Shown piece after piece: positions 1-11,424 of a stretch of 64,000 nucleotides of DNA. Location of the stretch: the NCBI RefSeq assembly GCF_041890415.1, contig NZ_CP169056.1:1984001-2048000 (forward strand), in the 5' to 3' direction. Each line of letters opens with the position of its first letter. The stretch's first letter is position 1. The position numbers were made by a program, and so were the translations under genes. Origin of the DNA: Pseudoxanthomonas koreensis_A. Lineage in GTDB: Bacteria > Pseudomonadota > Gammaproteobacteria > Xanthomonadales > Xanthomonadaceae. Under the pieces are notes generated by a model, which was not told where the DNA came from, did not search any database, and saw nothing but the letters and a program-made list of their open reading frames with translations.

Positions 1-305
1 CCCAGCCCGGACCCGTTGAAATAGCTCACCGCCAGGGCCAGCACGGTCAGCACCACCAGCAGCAGGCGATCGTGCCAGCGCGGGCGCAGCCGGCCCGGGC
101 CGCGGGTCAGCCACCAGTAGCAGCCACCGAAGCCCAGGTAGCATGCGAACAGCCATACCGCGCGTGCGCCCTCGGCGGAACTCTCCAGCTCCTCGCTGCC
201 GTAGGCCGGCACGTACTGCGAATAGACCAGCGGCACGCCCACCATGGCCCAGGTGAACAGGCCGGCGTAGCGCAGCAGGCGGGTATGGCTGATGGAACCG
301 AACAT
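1..305 (-). CDS. Partial membrane protein, N-terminal part (possible sensor kinase)
   Basis: This is the 5' part of a gene that runs off the left edge; about 101 codons are visible from an ATG at 305. The start reads MFGSISHTRLLRYAGLFTW. At least three hydrophobic stretches follow (about residues 14-30, 49-65 and 81-96), so it is an inner-membrane protein N-terminus. Such a membrane head resembles those in front of histidine-kinase domains in related bacteria, but the catalytic part lies outside the window, so that identity is only a guess. It diverges from the acetyltransferase gene at 434, so the roughly 130 bp between them must hold both promoters. Confidence 0.6.
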   Translation of the reverse strand, partial: MFGSISHTRLLRYAGLFTWAMVGVPLVYSQYVPAYGSEELESSAEGARAVWLFACYLGFGGCYWWLTRGPGRLRPRWHDRLLLVVLTVLALAVSYFNGSGL

Positions 306-433
306 GGCCGCATCTTACGGTGGCCGCCGCGCGGCCGGCTGCCCCGGAAGTCATGCCCGCCGCGCCGTGGCATGCGATAATCCGCGCGGTCGCGACAGCG
401 GCCGTCCATCCCCCGGAACCGTCATTCACCCCA

Positions 434-1030
434 ATGTCCATCGTCATCCGCGACGTGCGCGAACACGAGCTGGACTCGGTCCTGGCGCTCAACAACAACG
501 CCGGCTCGGCGATCCTGCCGCTGGACGCAGCCAAGCTGCGCGACTTCTACGACAACGCCGAGTACTTCCGCGTGGCCGAGCGCGACGGCAACCTGGCCGG
601 CTTCCTGGTCGGTTTCGGCAGCGACAGCGGCCACGACAGCTGCAACTTTGCGTGGTTCAAGCAGCGCTACCCGCATTTCTTCTATATCGACCGCATCGTG
701 GTGGCCAGCCGCCGCCGCGGTGGCGGCGTGGGCCGGGCCTTCTATGCCGACGTGCAGAGCTACGCCGAGCTGCGCTACCCGCACCTGTGCAGCGAGGTGT
801 TCCTGGACCACGGCGCCGACCCGGCGCTGCTGTTCCATGGCAGCTTCGGCTTCCACGAGGTCGGCCAGCACGTGATGCCCGACGTGGAGGTGCGCGCCAG
901 CATGATGATGAAGGAGCTGTGCAGCTATCCGTGGATCCGCCAGACCTATGGCGACAACCTGCCCGACCTGCCCTGGGTCGGCCGCCCGCGCCGCACCGCG
1001 CCGCGCGACGACCGCGCCACGGGGACCTGA
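434..1030 (+). CDS. GNAT-family N-acetyltransferase
   Basis: A 198-aa protein, probably a cytoplasmic acyl-CoA-dependent acetyltransferase; the substrate is not evident. The N-terminus (MSIVIRDVREHELDSVLALN) is the usual first strand and helix of GNAT enzymes. The acetyl-CoA site is seen around residues 85-105 as IDRIVVASRRRGGGVGR, the R/Q-x-x-G-x-G/A pyrophosphate loop. The ATG at 434 is preferred because the frame upstream codes for low-quality sequence without GNAT homology. The stop lies 1 bp before the GTG of minC, so it is probably co-transcribed with the min genes; no functional link to division is implied. Confidence 0.88.
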   Translation: MSIVIRDVREHELDSVLALNNNAGSAILPLDAAKLRDFYDNAEYFRVAERDGNLAGFLVGFGSDSGHDSCNFAWFKQRYPHFFYIDRIVVASRRRGGGVGRAFYADVQSYAELRYPHLCSEVFLDHGADPALLFHGSFGFHEVGQHVMPDVEVRASMMMKELCSYPWIRQTYGDNLPDLPWVGRPRRTAPRDDRATGT

Positions 1031-1031
1031 C

Positions 1032-1802
1032 GTGGCCGTAGCCAACGATTACGAGCAGGCGGGCGAACTGAAGATCGGCCAGGTCGGCATCGCCAACCTG
1101 CGGGTGCGTACCCTGGACGTGGAGCAACTGGTCCGCGAGATGCACGAGCGGGTGGAGCGCGCGCCCAAGCTGTTCGGCCGCGCGGCGGTGATCGTGGACT
1201 TCAGCGCCCTGGCGCGCACGCCGGACCAGGCCAGCGCCCGCGCCCTGATCGACGGCCTGCGCAAGGCTGGCGTCCTGCCGGTGGCGCTGGCCTATGGCAC
1301 CAGCGACAACGAGGCCCTGGCCCAGGCGCTCGGCCTGCCGGTGCTGGCCAAGTTCCGCGCCCAGTACGAACGGGCCGAGCCGGCCCCGGCGGCCGCCCCG
1401 CCGCCGCGCGAGCCGGCCCCGGCCGCAGCACCGCGCAAGGCCGCCGCCCCGCCCAAGGCCGAGGCCGCGCGTGCGCCGGGCCGGGTGCAGAAGGCCGCGG
1501 TCCGTTCCGGCCAGCAGCTCTATGCCGAGGACTGCGACCTGACCGTGCTGTCGGCCGTGGGCGCCGGCGCCGAGGTGATTGCCGACGGCTCGATCCATGT
1601 CTACGGCAGCCTGCGCGGCCGGGCCCTGGCCGGTGCCCGCGGCAATGTCCAGGCACGCATCTTCTGCCGTGAATTCCACGCCGAACTGGTGGCCATTGCC
1701 GGCCACTACAAGGTGCTGGACGATATCCCCGACCAGTTGCGCGGCAAGGCCGTGCAGGTCTGGCTGGAAAACGACCAGCTGCGGCTGGCCGCCCTCGAAT
1801 GA
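1032..1802 (+). CDS. minC: Septum site-determining protein MinC
   Basis: MinC (256 aa) blocks FtsZ ring assembly away from mid-cell and is recruited to the membrane by MinD. The N-terminal FtsZ-inhibiting domain spans about residues 8-112. A long Ala/Pro/Lys linker (about 114-158) follows, then the right-handed beta-helix domain that dimerises and binds MinD (about 162-250; SGQQLYAEDCDLTVLSAVG near its start). The start is a GTG at 1032, directly after the stop of the acetyltransferase gene; a longer reading would include residues unrelated to MinC. The linker is longer and more proline-rich than in E. coli, as is common in high-GC gammaproteobacteria. minD and minE follow on the same strand. 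Confidence 0.96.
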   Translation: MAVANDYEQAGELKIGQVGIANLRVRTLDVEQLVREMHERVERAPKLFGRAAVIVDFSALARTPDQASARALIDGLRKAGVLPVALAYGTSDNEALAQALGLPVLAKFRAQYERAEPAPAAAPPPREPAPAAAPRKAAAPPKAEAARAPGRVQKAAVRSGQQLYAEDCDLTVLSAVGAGAEVIADGSIHVYGSLRGRALAGARGNVQARIFCREFHAELVAIAGHYKVLDDIPDQLRGKAVQVWLENDQLRLAALE

Positions 1803-1862
1803 CCCCCGCGCGCCGGCTCCGCCCTGGCGCCCTTCCCGCATACAGCGTCAAGGAGACATCCA

Positions 1863-2672
1863 TTGGCTGAAATCATCGTAGTCACCTCCGGCAAGGGCGG
1901 CGTGGGCAAGACCACCTCCAGCGCCAGCATTGCCATCGGCCTGGCGCGGCGCGGCCACCGCACGGCGGTGATCGACTTCGACGTGGGCCTGCGCAACCTC
2001 GACCTGATCATGGGCTGCGAGCGCCGCGTGGTGTACGACTTCGTCAACGTGGTCAATGGCGAGGCCACGCTCAAGCAGGCGCTGATCAAGGACAAGCGCT
2101 TCGACAACCTGTACGTGCTGGCCGCATCGCAGACCCGCGACAAGGACGCGCTGACCACCGAGGGCGTGGAGAAGGTCCTGAAGGACCTGGCCGCCGACGG
2201 CTTCGAGTACATCGTGGCCGACTCCCCTGCCGGCATCGAGAAGGGCGCCTTCCTGGCCATGTACTTCGCCGACAAGGCGGTGGTGGTGGTCAACCCGGAA
2301 GTGTCCTCGGTGCGCGACTCGGACCGCATCATCGGCCTGCTGGATTCCAAGACCCGCCGCGCCGAGAACGGCGAGCCGCTGCCGGCGCACCTGCTGCTCA
2401 CCCGCTACAGCCCCGCACGCGTGGCCACCGGCGAGATGCTCAGCATCACCGACGTGGAAGAAGTGCTGGGGTTGAAGGCCGTCGGCGTGGTGCCTGAATC
2501 CACCGACGTGCTCAACGCATCCAACAAGGGCGAGCCGGTGATCCTGGAAACCGAATCGGAGGCCGGCCAGGCCTACGACGACGCGGTCGCGCGCCTGCTG
2601 GGCGAGGAGCGGCCGATGCGTTTCACCACCCTGGAGAAGAAGGGCTTCTTCAGCAAGCTGTTTGGAGGTTGA
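1863..2672 (+). CDS. minD: Septum site-determining ATPase MinD
   Basis: MinD (269 aa) is the membrane-bound ParA-type ATPase that carries MinC to the poles and oscillates with MinE. The deviant Walker A motif GKGGVGKTT is at residues 10-18, and the C-terminus ends in a basic amphipathic membrane-targeting helix (FFSKLFGG). Start: TTG at 1863, giving MAEIIVVTSGKGGVGKTT, the exact family N-terminus. The gene sits 60 bp after minC and 3 bp before minE, so all three are one operon. TTG may keep translation modest, although AAGGAGA at 1850-1856 is a good ribosome-binding site. Confidence 0.98.
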   Translation: MAEIIVVTSGKGGVGKTTSSASIAIGLARRGHRTAVIDFDVGLRNLDLIMGCERRVVYDFVNVVNGEATLKQALIKDKRFDNLYVLAASQTRDKDALTTEGVEKVLKDLAADGFEYIVADSPAGIEKGAFLAMYFADKAVVVVNPEVSSVRDSDRIIGLLDSKTRRAENGEPLPAHLLLTRYSPARVATGEMLSITDVEEVLGLKAVGVVPESTDVLNASNKGEPVILETESEAGQAYDDAVARLLGEERPMRFTTLEKKGFFSKLFGG

Positions 2673-2675
2673 CGC

Positions 2676-2930
2676 ATGGGCCTGTTCGATTTCCTGAAGA
2701 CCAAGACCAACACCGCGCAGACCGCGAAGAACCGCCTGCAGATCATCATTGCCCAGGAGCGCAGCAGCCGCGGCGCACCGGACTACCTGCCGCTGCTGCG
2801 GCGGGAGCTTCTTGAAGTGATCAGGAAGTACGTCAACGTCGACGCCGACGCGGTCAAGGTGGACGTGATCAAGGACGGCCAACACGACATGCTCGACATC
2901 TCGGTCGCGCTGCCCGACGGCCAGGGCTGA
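2676..2930 (+). CDS. minE: Cell division topological specificity factor MinE
   Basis: MinE (84 aa, the normal length) stimulates MinD ATPase and drives the pole-to-pole oscillation. The N-terminal segment MGLFDFLKTKTNTA is the membrane- and MinD-binding part, followed by RLQIIIAQERSSR, the anti-MinCD region. The C-terminal dimerisation domain runs to DISVALPDGQG. It starts at 2676 with a GGAGG site (2664-2668) inside the end of minD, so the two genes are translationally close. No further min gene follows. Confidence 0.97.
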   Translation: MGLFDFLKTKTNTAQTAKNRLQIIIAQERSSRGAPDYLPLLRRELLEVIRKYVNVDADAVKVDVIKDGQHDMLDISVALPDGQG

Positions 2931-3077
2931 GTCCTTCCCCGCCGCCGCATGGCCGCGGGCGCACCGACCCGGTACCCGCGGTTGCCCCGCGGGCCCGGCC
3001 GGGCAACCCGCACCGGGTGCCGGCCGCCACCGCGCCATGGCCGTGCCGCCTCCACCCGCCCTGCCCGCCTGCCCGCG

Positions 3078-3554
3078 ATGCACGATCCGTCCCCCGACAT
3101 CCTCCGCGTGCGTGACATCGACCTGGCCGATGCCACCGCCCTCCTGGCCAGCCACGGCCTGGTGCTGGCGAAGGTGGATGAGGGCGCGCCGATCCCGGGC
3201 AGCTACTGGGGCGAGCCGGAGGCCGGGATCATCGCCGGCACCGTGTACGTACGCGACGACACTCCCGTGCATTCGATGCTGCACGAGGCCTGCCACCTGA
3301 TCGTGCTGCCGCCGCAGCGCCGCGCCGCGGTGCACACCGACGCCACCGACTCGGTGGCCGAGGAAGACGCCACCTGCTACCTGCAGATCGTGCTGGCCGA
3401 CCGCTTGCCCGGAGTGGGCGGCGCGCGGCTGATGGCGGACATGGATGCCTGGGGCTACACCTTCCGCCTCGGTTCCACCCAAGCCTGGTTCACGCGCGAT
3501 TCGGAGGACGCCCAGGCCTGGCTGCGCGCGCGCGGCCTGCTGCCGGGCGTGTAG
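3078..3554 (+). CDS. Conserved hypothetical protein with HExxH motif
   Basis: A 158-aa protein of unknown function. It contains HEACH (about residues 73-77) within MLHEACHLIVLP, fitting the zincin pattern H-E-x-x-H, with a later conserved Glu/Asp-rich segment (DSVAEEDATCYLQ) that could supply a third metal ligand. No signal peptide or membrane segment is present. Start: the ATG at 3078 was chosen because upstream codons are Arg/Pro-rich and non-conserved in character. It lies about 150 bp after minE and might be an independent unit. It could be a small metallopeptidase or a degenerate relative that has lost activity; the motif alone does not decide. Confidence 0.75.
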   Translation: MHDPSPDILRVRDIDLADATALLASHGLVLAKVDEGAPIPGSYWGEPEAGIIAGTVYVRDDTPVHSMLHEACHLIVLPPQRRAAVHTDATDSVAEEDATCYLQIVLADRLPGVGGARLMADMDAWGYTFRLGSTQAWFTRDSEDAQAWLRARGLLPGV

Positions 3555-3577
3555 GCACACTGCGGCCAGAGGCCAGC

Positions 3578-3607
3578 CAACGGCCGGGCAACGGCCGGGC
3601 AACGGCC
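3578..3607. repeat. 11-bp tandem repeat (CAACGGCCGGG)
   Basis: Two exact copies of CAACGGCCGGG (3578-3588 and 3589-3599) plus a third partial copy, followed by another CAACGGC. It is intergenic and probably arose by replication slippage. Confidence 0.8.
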
Positions 3608-3643
3608 AACGGCAATCGCCATCGACCAGAGGTGCGGCGGCGA

Positions 3644-3675
3644 CTTGTAGGAGCCGGTCTTGCCGGCGACCGCGG
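3644..3675 (+). repeat. Xanthomonadaceae TGTAGGAGC-type interspersed palindromic repeat
   Basis: The sequence TTGTAGGAGCCGGTCTTGCC is followed by GGCGACCGCGGC. It matches the pattern 'tgtaggagcggcttcagccgcgacc' that is scattered between genes in Xanthomonas, Stenotrophomonas and Pseudomonas genomes. The inner GCCGGTCTTGCCGGC forms a hairpin. It is a non-coding REP-like element. Confidence 0.7.
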
Positions 3676-3881
3676 CACACCCCTCACCCCTGTGCATCCC
3701 GCTGCAACCGTGGACGGGACCAGCCGTCCGTCCTGATCTGGCTGGCGGGACCCCTCACCCACGTACACCCCACGCCGCACCCAATCTCTCCGGCCCTGCC
3801 AACCGCCCCGAGCAGCGACCGCTTGCGGGCACCGCGCTGCCCCACTAGCCTGCCGGCACCATCCCCACCGGTGCGCGCCCC

Positions 3882-5930
3882 GTGAACTCCCGTCACCTGC
3901 TGCTGTCGTTCGTCCTCGGCGTTGGCGTGCTGAGCCTGCCCGCGTGCAAGAAGCCGGCATCCCCGGACCAGGCCACGGACGCCACCCAAGCCACCGCGCC
4001 CGGCGAGGATGCGGACGCCTTCGTCGCCCGGATCAATGCCGAGTACCGGGCGATGTACCCGGAGCTGTCCTCCGCCCAGTGGCTCTCCTCCACCTACATC
4101 AATGACGACAGCGAGCGCCTGGCGGCCAAGGCACAGGAGCGCTGGCTGACCACGCTCAACGGCTGGATCGAACAGGCGCGGGCGTTCGAAGGCCAGCCGA
4201 TGAGCGCGGACAGCGCGCGCGCCCTGGTCCTGCTCAAGCAGATGACCTCGATGCCGGCCCCCCGCGATCCGGCCAGGCTGTCGGAACTGACCCGCATCGC
4301 CACGCGCATGGAGGGCACCTACGGCAAGGGCACGTATTGCACCGGCGAGGGCCAGGCGCGGCAGTGCCGCCAGCTCGGGCAGTTGGAGGACGTGCTGCGC
4401 GCCAGCCGCGACTACGACACCCAGCTGGATGCCTGGCAGGGCTGGCACTCCATCGCCGGACCGATGCGCCCGGACTACGCACGCTTCGTCGAACTGGTCA
4501 ACGAGGGCGCGCGCGAGCTGGGCTATGCGGACACCGGCGCCATGTGGCGCAGCGGCTACGACATGCCGGCCGACGCCTTCGCCGCCGAAACCGACCGCCT
4601 GTGGCACCAGGTCCAGCCCCTCTACGAGCAACTGCACTGCTACGCGCGCGACAAGCTGCAGCAGGCCTACGGCGTGGAACGGGGCCAGGTTGACGGCGGC
4701 CTGCTGCCCGCGCACCTGATGGGCAACATGTGGCAGCAGGACTGGGGCAACCTGTGGGACATGCTGCAGCCGTACCGGGGCGCCGGCAGCCTGGACATCA
4801 CCGGCGCGCTGGAGCGCCAGTACCAGCGCGACCTGGGCGCAGCGCTGTACCGCCGCGGCCCCGGCGCCAGCGCGAAGGCGCGCTTCGAGGCCGAGCGCGA
4901 GGCGCAGGCGCAGGTGGCCCGGCAGATGACCGGGCGCGCGGAGGACTTCTACGTCTCGCTGGGCATGCCCAAGCTGCCTGCCAGCTACTGGCAGCGGACC
5001 CAGTTCATCAAGCCGCTGGAGCGCGACGTGGTCTGCCATGCCAGCGCCTGGGACATCGACATGGCCGGCGACGTGCGCACCAAGATGTGCATCAAGCCCA
5101 ACGAAGAGGACTTCACCACCATCTACCACGAGCTGGGCCACGTGTATTACTACCTGGCCTACAACGGGCAGCCACCGCTGTTCCAGAACGGCGCCAACGA
5201 CGGTTTCCACGAGGCCATCGGCGACACCATCGTGCTGGCGATGACGCCGCAGTACCTGGAGTCGATCGGCCTGGTGCAGGGACAGGTGCAGAGCCAGCAG
5301 GCGCTGATCAACGCGCAGATGCGCATGGCCCTGGCCAAGGTCGCCTTCCTGCCGTTCGGGCTGATGATCGACCGCTGGCGCTGGGGCGTGTTCGACGGCT
5401 CCATCGCCCCGGACCGCTACAACCGGGCATGGTGGGAGTTGAAGGCCAGGTACCAGGGCGTGGCCCCGGCCACCCCGCGCGGCGAGGAGTTCTTCGACCC
5501 GGGTGCCAAGTACCACGTGCCGGGCAATACCCCTTACACCCGCTACTTCCTCTCGCACGTGCTCCAGTTCCAGTTCTACAAGTCGCTGTGCGAGGCGGCC
5601 GGCCACACCGGCCCGCTGTACGAATGCACCTTCTACGGCGATGCCGCCGCCGGGCAGAAGTTCCGCGAGATGCTGGCCAAGGGCGCCAGCCAGCCCTGGC
5701 AGGCCACCCTGGAGGAGTTGACCGGCAGCCCGCAGATCGATGGCGGCGCGGTGCTGGAGTATTTCGCGCCATTGCAGGAATGGCTGCAGCAGCAGAACGA
5801 AGGCCGCACCTGCGGCTGGCAGGCCGCCGCGGCCGCGCCTGCCGCAGCGGACCCGGCGCCCGGATCGGCCCCGACCCGGGCACCGGCGCCAGCACCATCG
5901 GAACCGCCGAAGGCTGCAGCGCAGGGTTAG
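3882..5930 (+). CDS. M2 family (ACE-like) peptidyl-dipeptidase, lipoprotein
   Basis: A 682-aa zinc dicarboxypeptidase of the angiotensin-converting-enzyme family, predicted on the periplasmic face of a membrane. The N-terminus is a lipoprotein signal (VLSLPAC, lipid Cys about residue 22). The active site is HELGH (residues 416-420) with the downstream HEAIGD (443-448) that supplies the third zinc ligand. The fold runs to about residue 645; an Ala/Pro-rich tail of about 35 residues ends the protein and looks disordered. The start is GTG at 3882. The family is known from Xanthomonas. It probably removes C-terminal dipeptides from imported peptides. It stands alone, convergent with the next gene. 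Confidence 0.93.
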   Translation: MNSRHLLLSFVLGVGVLSLPACKKPASPDQATDATQATAPGEDADAFVARINAEYRAMYPELSSAQWLSSTYINDDSERLAAKAQERWLTTLNGWIEQARAFEGQPMSADSARALVLLKQMTSMPAPRDPARLSELTRIATRMEGTYGKGTYCTGEGQARQCRQLGQLEDVLRASRDYDTQLDAWQGWHSIAGPMRPDYARFVELVNEGARELGYADTGAMWRSGYDMPADAFAAETDRLWHQVQPLYEQLHCYARDKLQQAYGVERGQVDGGLLPAHLMGNMWQQDWGNLWDMLQPYRGAGSLDITGALERQYQRDLGAALYRRGPGASAKARFEAEREAQAQVARQMTGRAEDFYVSLGMPKLPASYWQRTQFIKPLERDVVCHASAWDIDMAGDVRTKMCIKPNEEDFTTIYHELGHVYYYLAYNGQPPLFQNGANDGFHEAIGDTIVLAMTPQYLESIGLVQGQVQSQQALINAQMRMALAKVAFLPFGLMIDRWRWGVFDGSIAPDRYNRAWWELKARYQGVAPATPRGEEFFDPGAKYHVPGNTPYTRYFLSHVLQFQFYKSLCEAAGHTGPLYECTFYGDAAAGQKFREMLAKGASQPWQATLEELTGSPQIDGGAVLEYFAPLQEWLQQQNEGRTCGWQAAAAAPAAADPAPGSAPTRAPAPAPSEPPKAAAQG

Positions 5931-5965
5931 AGCGACACCGTCTGCCAGCGCGACCCCTGCCGCGG

Positions 5966-6373
5966 TCAGTTGACCACGGCCGGCGCGGCCGCCGCCGTGG
6001 CCATGCCCTGCTCCAGCTGGCGCTCGTAGTCGGCCAGCGACAGGCCGATGGTCCGCGCTTCCAGCTCGGCCGCGTCGCGCAGCGCGTCCGAGTACACCAG
6101 CTTGACCGGCACCCCCTTGTCATCGTGCAGGCGCTGGGCGCGGCGGATCAGCATCAGCACCCGCGCGGCACTGTTGCTGCTGCCGGCGATGCGTCCGTCC
6201 ATGCCCAGCACCCACACCCCGTCCCGGCGGACCACGCCGGCCAGCAGGGTGCCCTCGCGGTCGCGCAGTTCGGCGTGCGGCTCGATCCGCGGGGCGTCGG
6301 CGCCCTCCTGGTTGCGCTCGCGTTCGACCTTGCGCTTGCGTGCATCACGCCGGGCCTTGGACTGGATGGACAT
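5966..6373 (-). CDS. Conserved hypothetical protein
   Basis: A 135-aa soluble protein with a very basic N-terminus (MSIQSKARRDARKRKVERE) and a central beta-rich segment (LLAGVVRRDGVWVLGMDG). No catalytic motif, signal peptide or membrane segment is visible and I do not recognise a named family. It lies 36 bp downstream of the drug exporter on the same strand, so the two may share a transcript. The basic tail could bind nucleic acid, but nothing proves this. Confidence 0.7.
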   Translation of the reverse strand: MSIQSKARRDARKRKVERERNQEGADAPRIEPHAELRDREGTLLAGVVRRDGVWVLGMDGRIAGSSNSAARVLMLIRRAQRLHDDKGVPVKLVYSDALRDAAELEARTIGLSLADYERQLEQGMATAAAAPAVVN

Positions 6374-6409
6374 CGGTACTCCTGTGGGTTCGACGGCAAT
6401 CGTGATGGG

Positions 6410-7648
6410 TCAGAGTTGCTCGCCGGGCTCGATCATCGGCGCCGGGCCCGGCGGCGGGAAGCGCCGCGCCACCCGCGCCTCCCAGCGCCAGTACAGCCAG
6501 CCGGCCGCCACGAACCCGGCCATGCCCAGCGCCAGGTGCAGGCCGTGGTGGCTCAACAGCGGCGACAGCAGGCCGGCCACGGCGGCATTGAGCAGCAACT
6601 GGAAGAAGGCCTGCAGCGACGAGGCCGAACCGCGCTGGCGTGGATACATGTCCAGGATCGCCAGGGTCAGCACCGGGAACACCAGGGCCACGCCGAACGC
6701 GGCCAGGCTCATCGGCAACACCGCCCACGGCAGTGCGATGTCCGGCGCCAGCGCGTTGTAGGCCACGTTGGCCAGCGCCGCCAGCCCGGAACAGACGAAG
6801 CCGGCTTCCACCTGGCGCATCGGCGGCCAGCGCCCGGCCAGGCGCCCGGACAGGTAGGCACCCAGGGTCATGCCGCCGATGGTGGGGATGAACAGCCAGG
6901 CGAAGTCGCGCTCGCCCTTGCCCAGCAGGTCCATCACGAACGCAGGTGCCGATGCGATGTACAGGAACAGCCCGGCGAAGTTCATCGCCCCCGCCACCGC
7001 CAGGCGCTGGAAGCGCGGGTTGGTGCCGATGGCCAGGTAATCGCGCAGCAAGGAGCGAGCGCGCAGCGGCAGGCGCATCTCGGGCGGGTGGGTTTCCGGC
7101 AGCCAGCGGGCCACGCTGGCCAGCAGCAGCACGCCGAACGCCACCAGGAACCAGAAGATCAGCGGCCAGCGCCCGGCGCCCAGCATCCAGCCGCCGATCA
7201 CCGGCGCGATCGCCGGGGCGATGCCGAAGATCATCGACACATGGCTCATCAACCGCTGCGCGTCCTCGCCCTGCAGCACGTCGCGGATCACCGCGCGGCC
7301 CACGATCAGGCCCACGCCCGCCGACAGGCCCTGCAGCGCGCGGAATCCCAGCAGCGTGCCCAGGTCGCGCGCCAGGGCACAGCCGACCGAGGCCAGGGTG
7401 AACACCACCAGGCCGCCCAGGATCACCCGGCGCCGCCCGATCGCATCGGACAGCGGCCCGTGCACGATGCTCATCAGCGCATAGGCGACCAGGTAGACGC
7501 TGATGGTCTGCTGCATGGCCACCTTGTCGGCACCGAACTGCGCGGCCATCTGCGGGAAGGCCGGGAAGATGGTGTCGATCGAGAACGGCCCGAACATCGC
7601 CAGGCCGGCCAGCAGCACGACCAGCCGGCGCGGACTGCGCATGGTCAT
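6410..7648 (-). CDS. Bcr/CflA-type multidrug efflux MFS transporter
   Basis: A 412-aa inner-membrane drug:H+ antiporter of the major facilitator superfamily (DHA1, Bcr/CflA group). Twelve hydrophobic segments can be followed. The loop between helices 2 and 3 carries GPLSDAIGRRRVILGG, the MFS motif A, and helix 4-5 carries GVGLIVGRAVIRDV, typical of this group. Known relatives export bicyclomycin, chloramphenicol or sulfonamides; the substrate here is unknown. The start is ATG at 7648; a second ATG two codons later is possible. It is the first gene of a probable two-gene unit with the hypothetical protein downstream. Confidence 0.92.
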   Translation of the reverse strand: MTMRSPRRLVVLLAGLAMFGPFSIDTIFPAFPQMAAQFGADKVAMQQTISVYLVAYALMSIVHGPLSDAIGRRRVILGGLVVFTLASVGCALARDLGTLLGFRALQGLSAGVGLIVGRAVIRDVLQGEDAQRLMSHVSMIFGIAPAIAPVIGGWMLGAGRWPLIFWFLVAFGVLLLASVARWLPETHPPEMRLPLRARSLLRDYLAIGTNPRFQRLAVAGAMNFAGLFLYIASAPAFVMDLLGKGERDFAWLFIPTIGGMTLGAYLSGRLAGRWPPMRQVEAGFVCSGLAALANVAYNALAPDIALPWAVLPMSLAAFGVALVFPVLTLAILDMYPRQRGSASSLQAFFQLLLNAAVAGLLSPLLSHHGLHLALGMAGFVAAGWLYWRWEARVARRFPPPGPAPMIEPGEQL

Positions 7649-7911
7649 GGCGGCGGTACCTGCTCAGTGGGCGGCGTCGCCTCGCCGGTCAGTCCTTGCG
7701 GGGCGTGAAGGGTGGCTGCGCCGGGCGGCGCTGCGAGGGGCTGGTCGGAGACGGTAGGCATGGCACGGCCGCTGGGGGAAACCCATGTTAAGCCAAGGCC
7801 CCGCCCCCACCCACGGACACGACGCTTCGCTCACGGGCCCACGTTCATGACGCCAGCCGTTGGCGCCCCTGCCAGCGCCCGAAATTCCCCGCGGCAGGAC
7901 CCGCGGCCGGC

Positions 7912-7917
7912 TATAAT
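7912..7917 (+). promoter_or_regulatory. Candidate -10 box for the glycine riboswitch-gcvP transcript
   Basis: A perfect TATAAT lies about 14 bp before the first aptamer base. No good -35 box sits 17 bp upstream, so the promoter may rely on the -10 element or an activator. It is the only consensus -10 hexamer in the 7649-8177 gap, which otherwise holds just the riboswitch. Confidence 0.6.
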
Positions 7918-7931
7918 CGGCGCGCTGTACA

Positions 7932-8124
7932 GGTGGGAGAAGCCGGCCCCGGCCGGCTGCCGAAGGCGCAAACGCCCGTAATCGCTCAGGCCCGATACCA
8001 CCGCCGCTGCCAAACACTCTGGAGAGACCGGCCACCCCCGCGGGTAGCGCCGGCGCCGAAGGGGCACGAAGTCGCAACCTCACCGGTGCGGCTTCCAAAA
8101 CTCTCAGGCAAAAGGACAGAGGGG
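7932..8124 (+). ncRNA. Tandem glycine riboswitch
   Basis: A two-aptamer glycine riboswitch in the leader of gcvP. Aptamer 1 begins GGTGGGAGAAGCCGG, contains GCCGAAGGCGCAAACGCC and closes with CCGATACCACC. Aptamer 2 begins CTCTGGAGAGACC, contains GCGCCGAAGGGGCACGA and closes with CTCAGGCAAAAGGACAGAGG; these are the signature blocks of the class. A short linker (GCCGCTGCCAAACA) joins them. Glycine binding is expected to switch gcvP on, so that excess glycine is cleaved. About 53 bp separate the second aptamer from the ATG, with no obvious intrinsic terminator, so control may act on translation start. Confidence 0.95.
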
Positions 8125-8177
8125 CACCCATCGCGATTGCCACGCGGTGCCTCCCGCCCCTGTCCGGAACCGCCTCC

Positions 8178-11093
<2,916 letters not shown>

Positions 11094-11108
11094 GCCACGC
11101 CGGGGGTT

Positions 11109-11135
11109 GGCCGCGCCGCGCGATCGGGCGCGGCC
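11109..11135 (+). terminator. GC-rich hairpin after gcvP
   Basis: A perfect 9-bp inverted repeat (GGCCGCGCC / GGCGCGGCC) lies 16 bp after the gcvP stop. No T-run follows, so it would be a weak or factor-assisted terminator. It lies in the convergent gap before the gene at 11170. Confidence 0.4.
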
Positions 11136-11169
11136 GCCGGATCGGACACGGCTGCTGGTCCTCCCGGGG

Positions 11170-11424
11170 TCAGGGCCGCAGGCGCAAGCTCGGGTTGTGG
11201 TTGATGGTGCCGTCTTCTTCCACCACCACGTAGCGCTCGCCGCCTGGTTCGAACAGCACCGGCACCGGCGCCTGGAACATCGGCCGGCGCACGAAGCGCA
11301 GTTCCCACTTGAACTGCTCCATGGTGTTCACGGTGGCCAGCTGCGCGGGCAACAGGCCGTCGCGCAGTGCCGCGGCTTCGGCCGTCGGGGGCTGCTGCCG
11401 GCGCCGCTCCTTTCGTTCACTCAC
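11170..11424 (-). CDS. Conserved hypothetical protein (FVRRPMF family, copy 1)
   Basis: An 84-aa protein of unknown function. The core reads FKWELRFVRRPMFQAPVPVL, followed by YVVVEEDGTINHNPSLRLRP. A clear paralogue lies at 27967-28281 with the same RW/ELxFVRRPMFxAPxPVLF and V-x-x-DGxxxxxPxLxLR pattern. The start was set at GTG 11424 because a GGGAG site lies 8 bp upstream; an in-frame ATG at 11517 would add about 31 residues that the paralogue lacks. There is no signal peptide. The conserved block looks like a small beta domain. Confidence 0.72.
   Translation of the reverse strand: MSERKERRRQQPPTAEAAALRDGLLPAQLATVNTMEQFKWELRFVRRPMFQAPVPVLFEPGGERYVVVEEDGTINHNPSLRLRP

Larger units (their letters stand above)
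3555..3881. other. Intergenic region with repeats
   Basis: This stretch between the HExxH gene and the M2 peptidase holds no convincing coding frame. It contains a short tandem repeat (3578-3607) and a family-type interspersed repeat (3644-3675). The peptidase promoter must lie in the last 100 bp, but no clear -35/-10 pair is seen. Confidence 0.7.

Noticed and set aside
1848..3680. A 610-codon minus-strand frame over minD/minE
   Set aside because: It is the complement of two certain genes and has no recognisable domain or ribosome-binding site.
4730..7708. A 992-codon open frame on the plus strand
   Set aside because: It overlaps the M2 peptidase in another frame and runs antisense to the exporter gene; composition is Arg/Gly/His-rich without motifs, as expected from GC-rich shadow frames.
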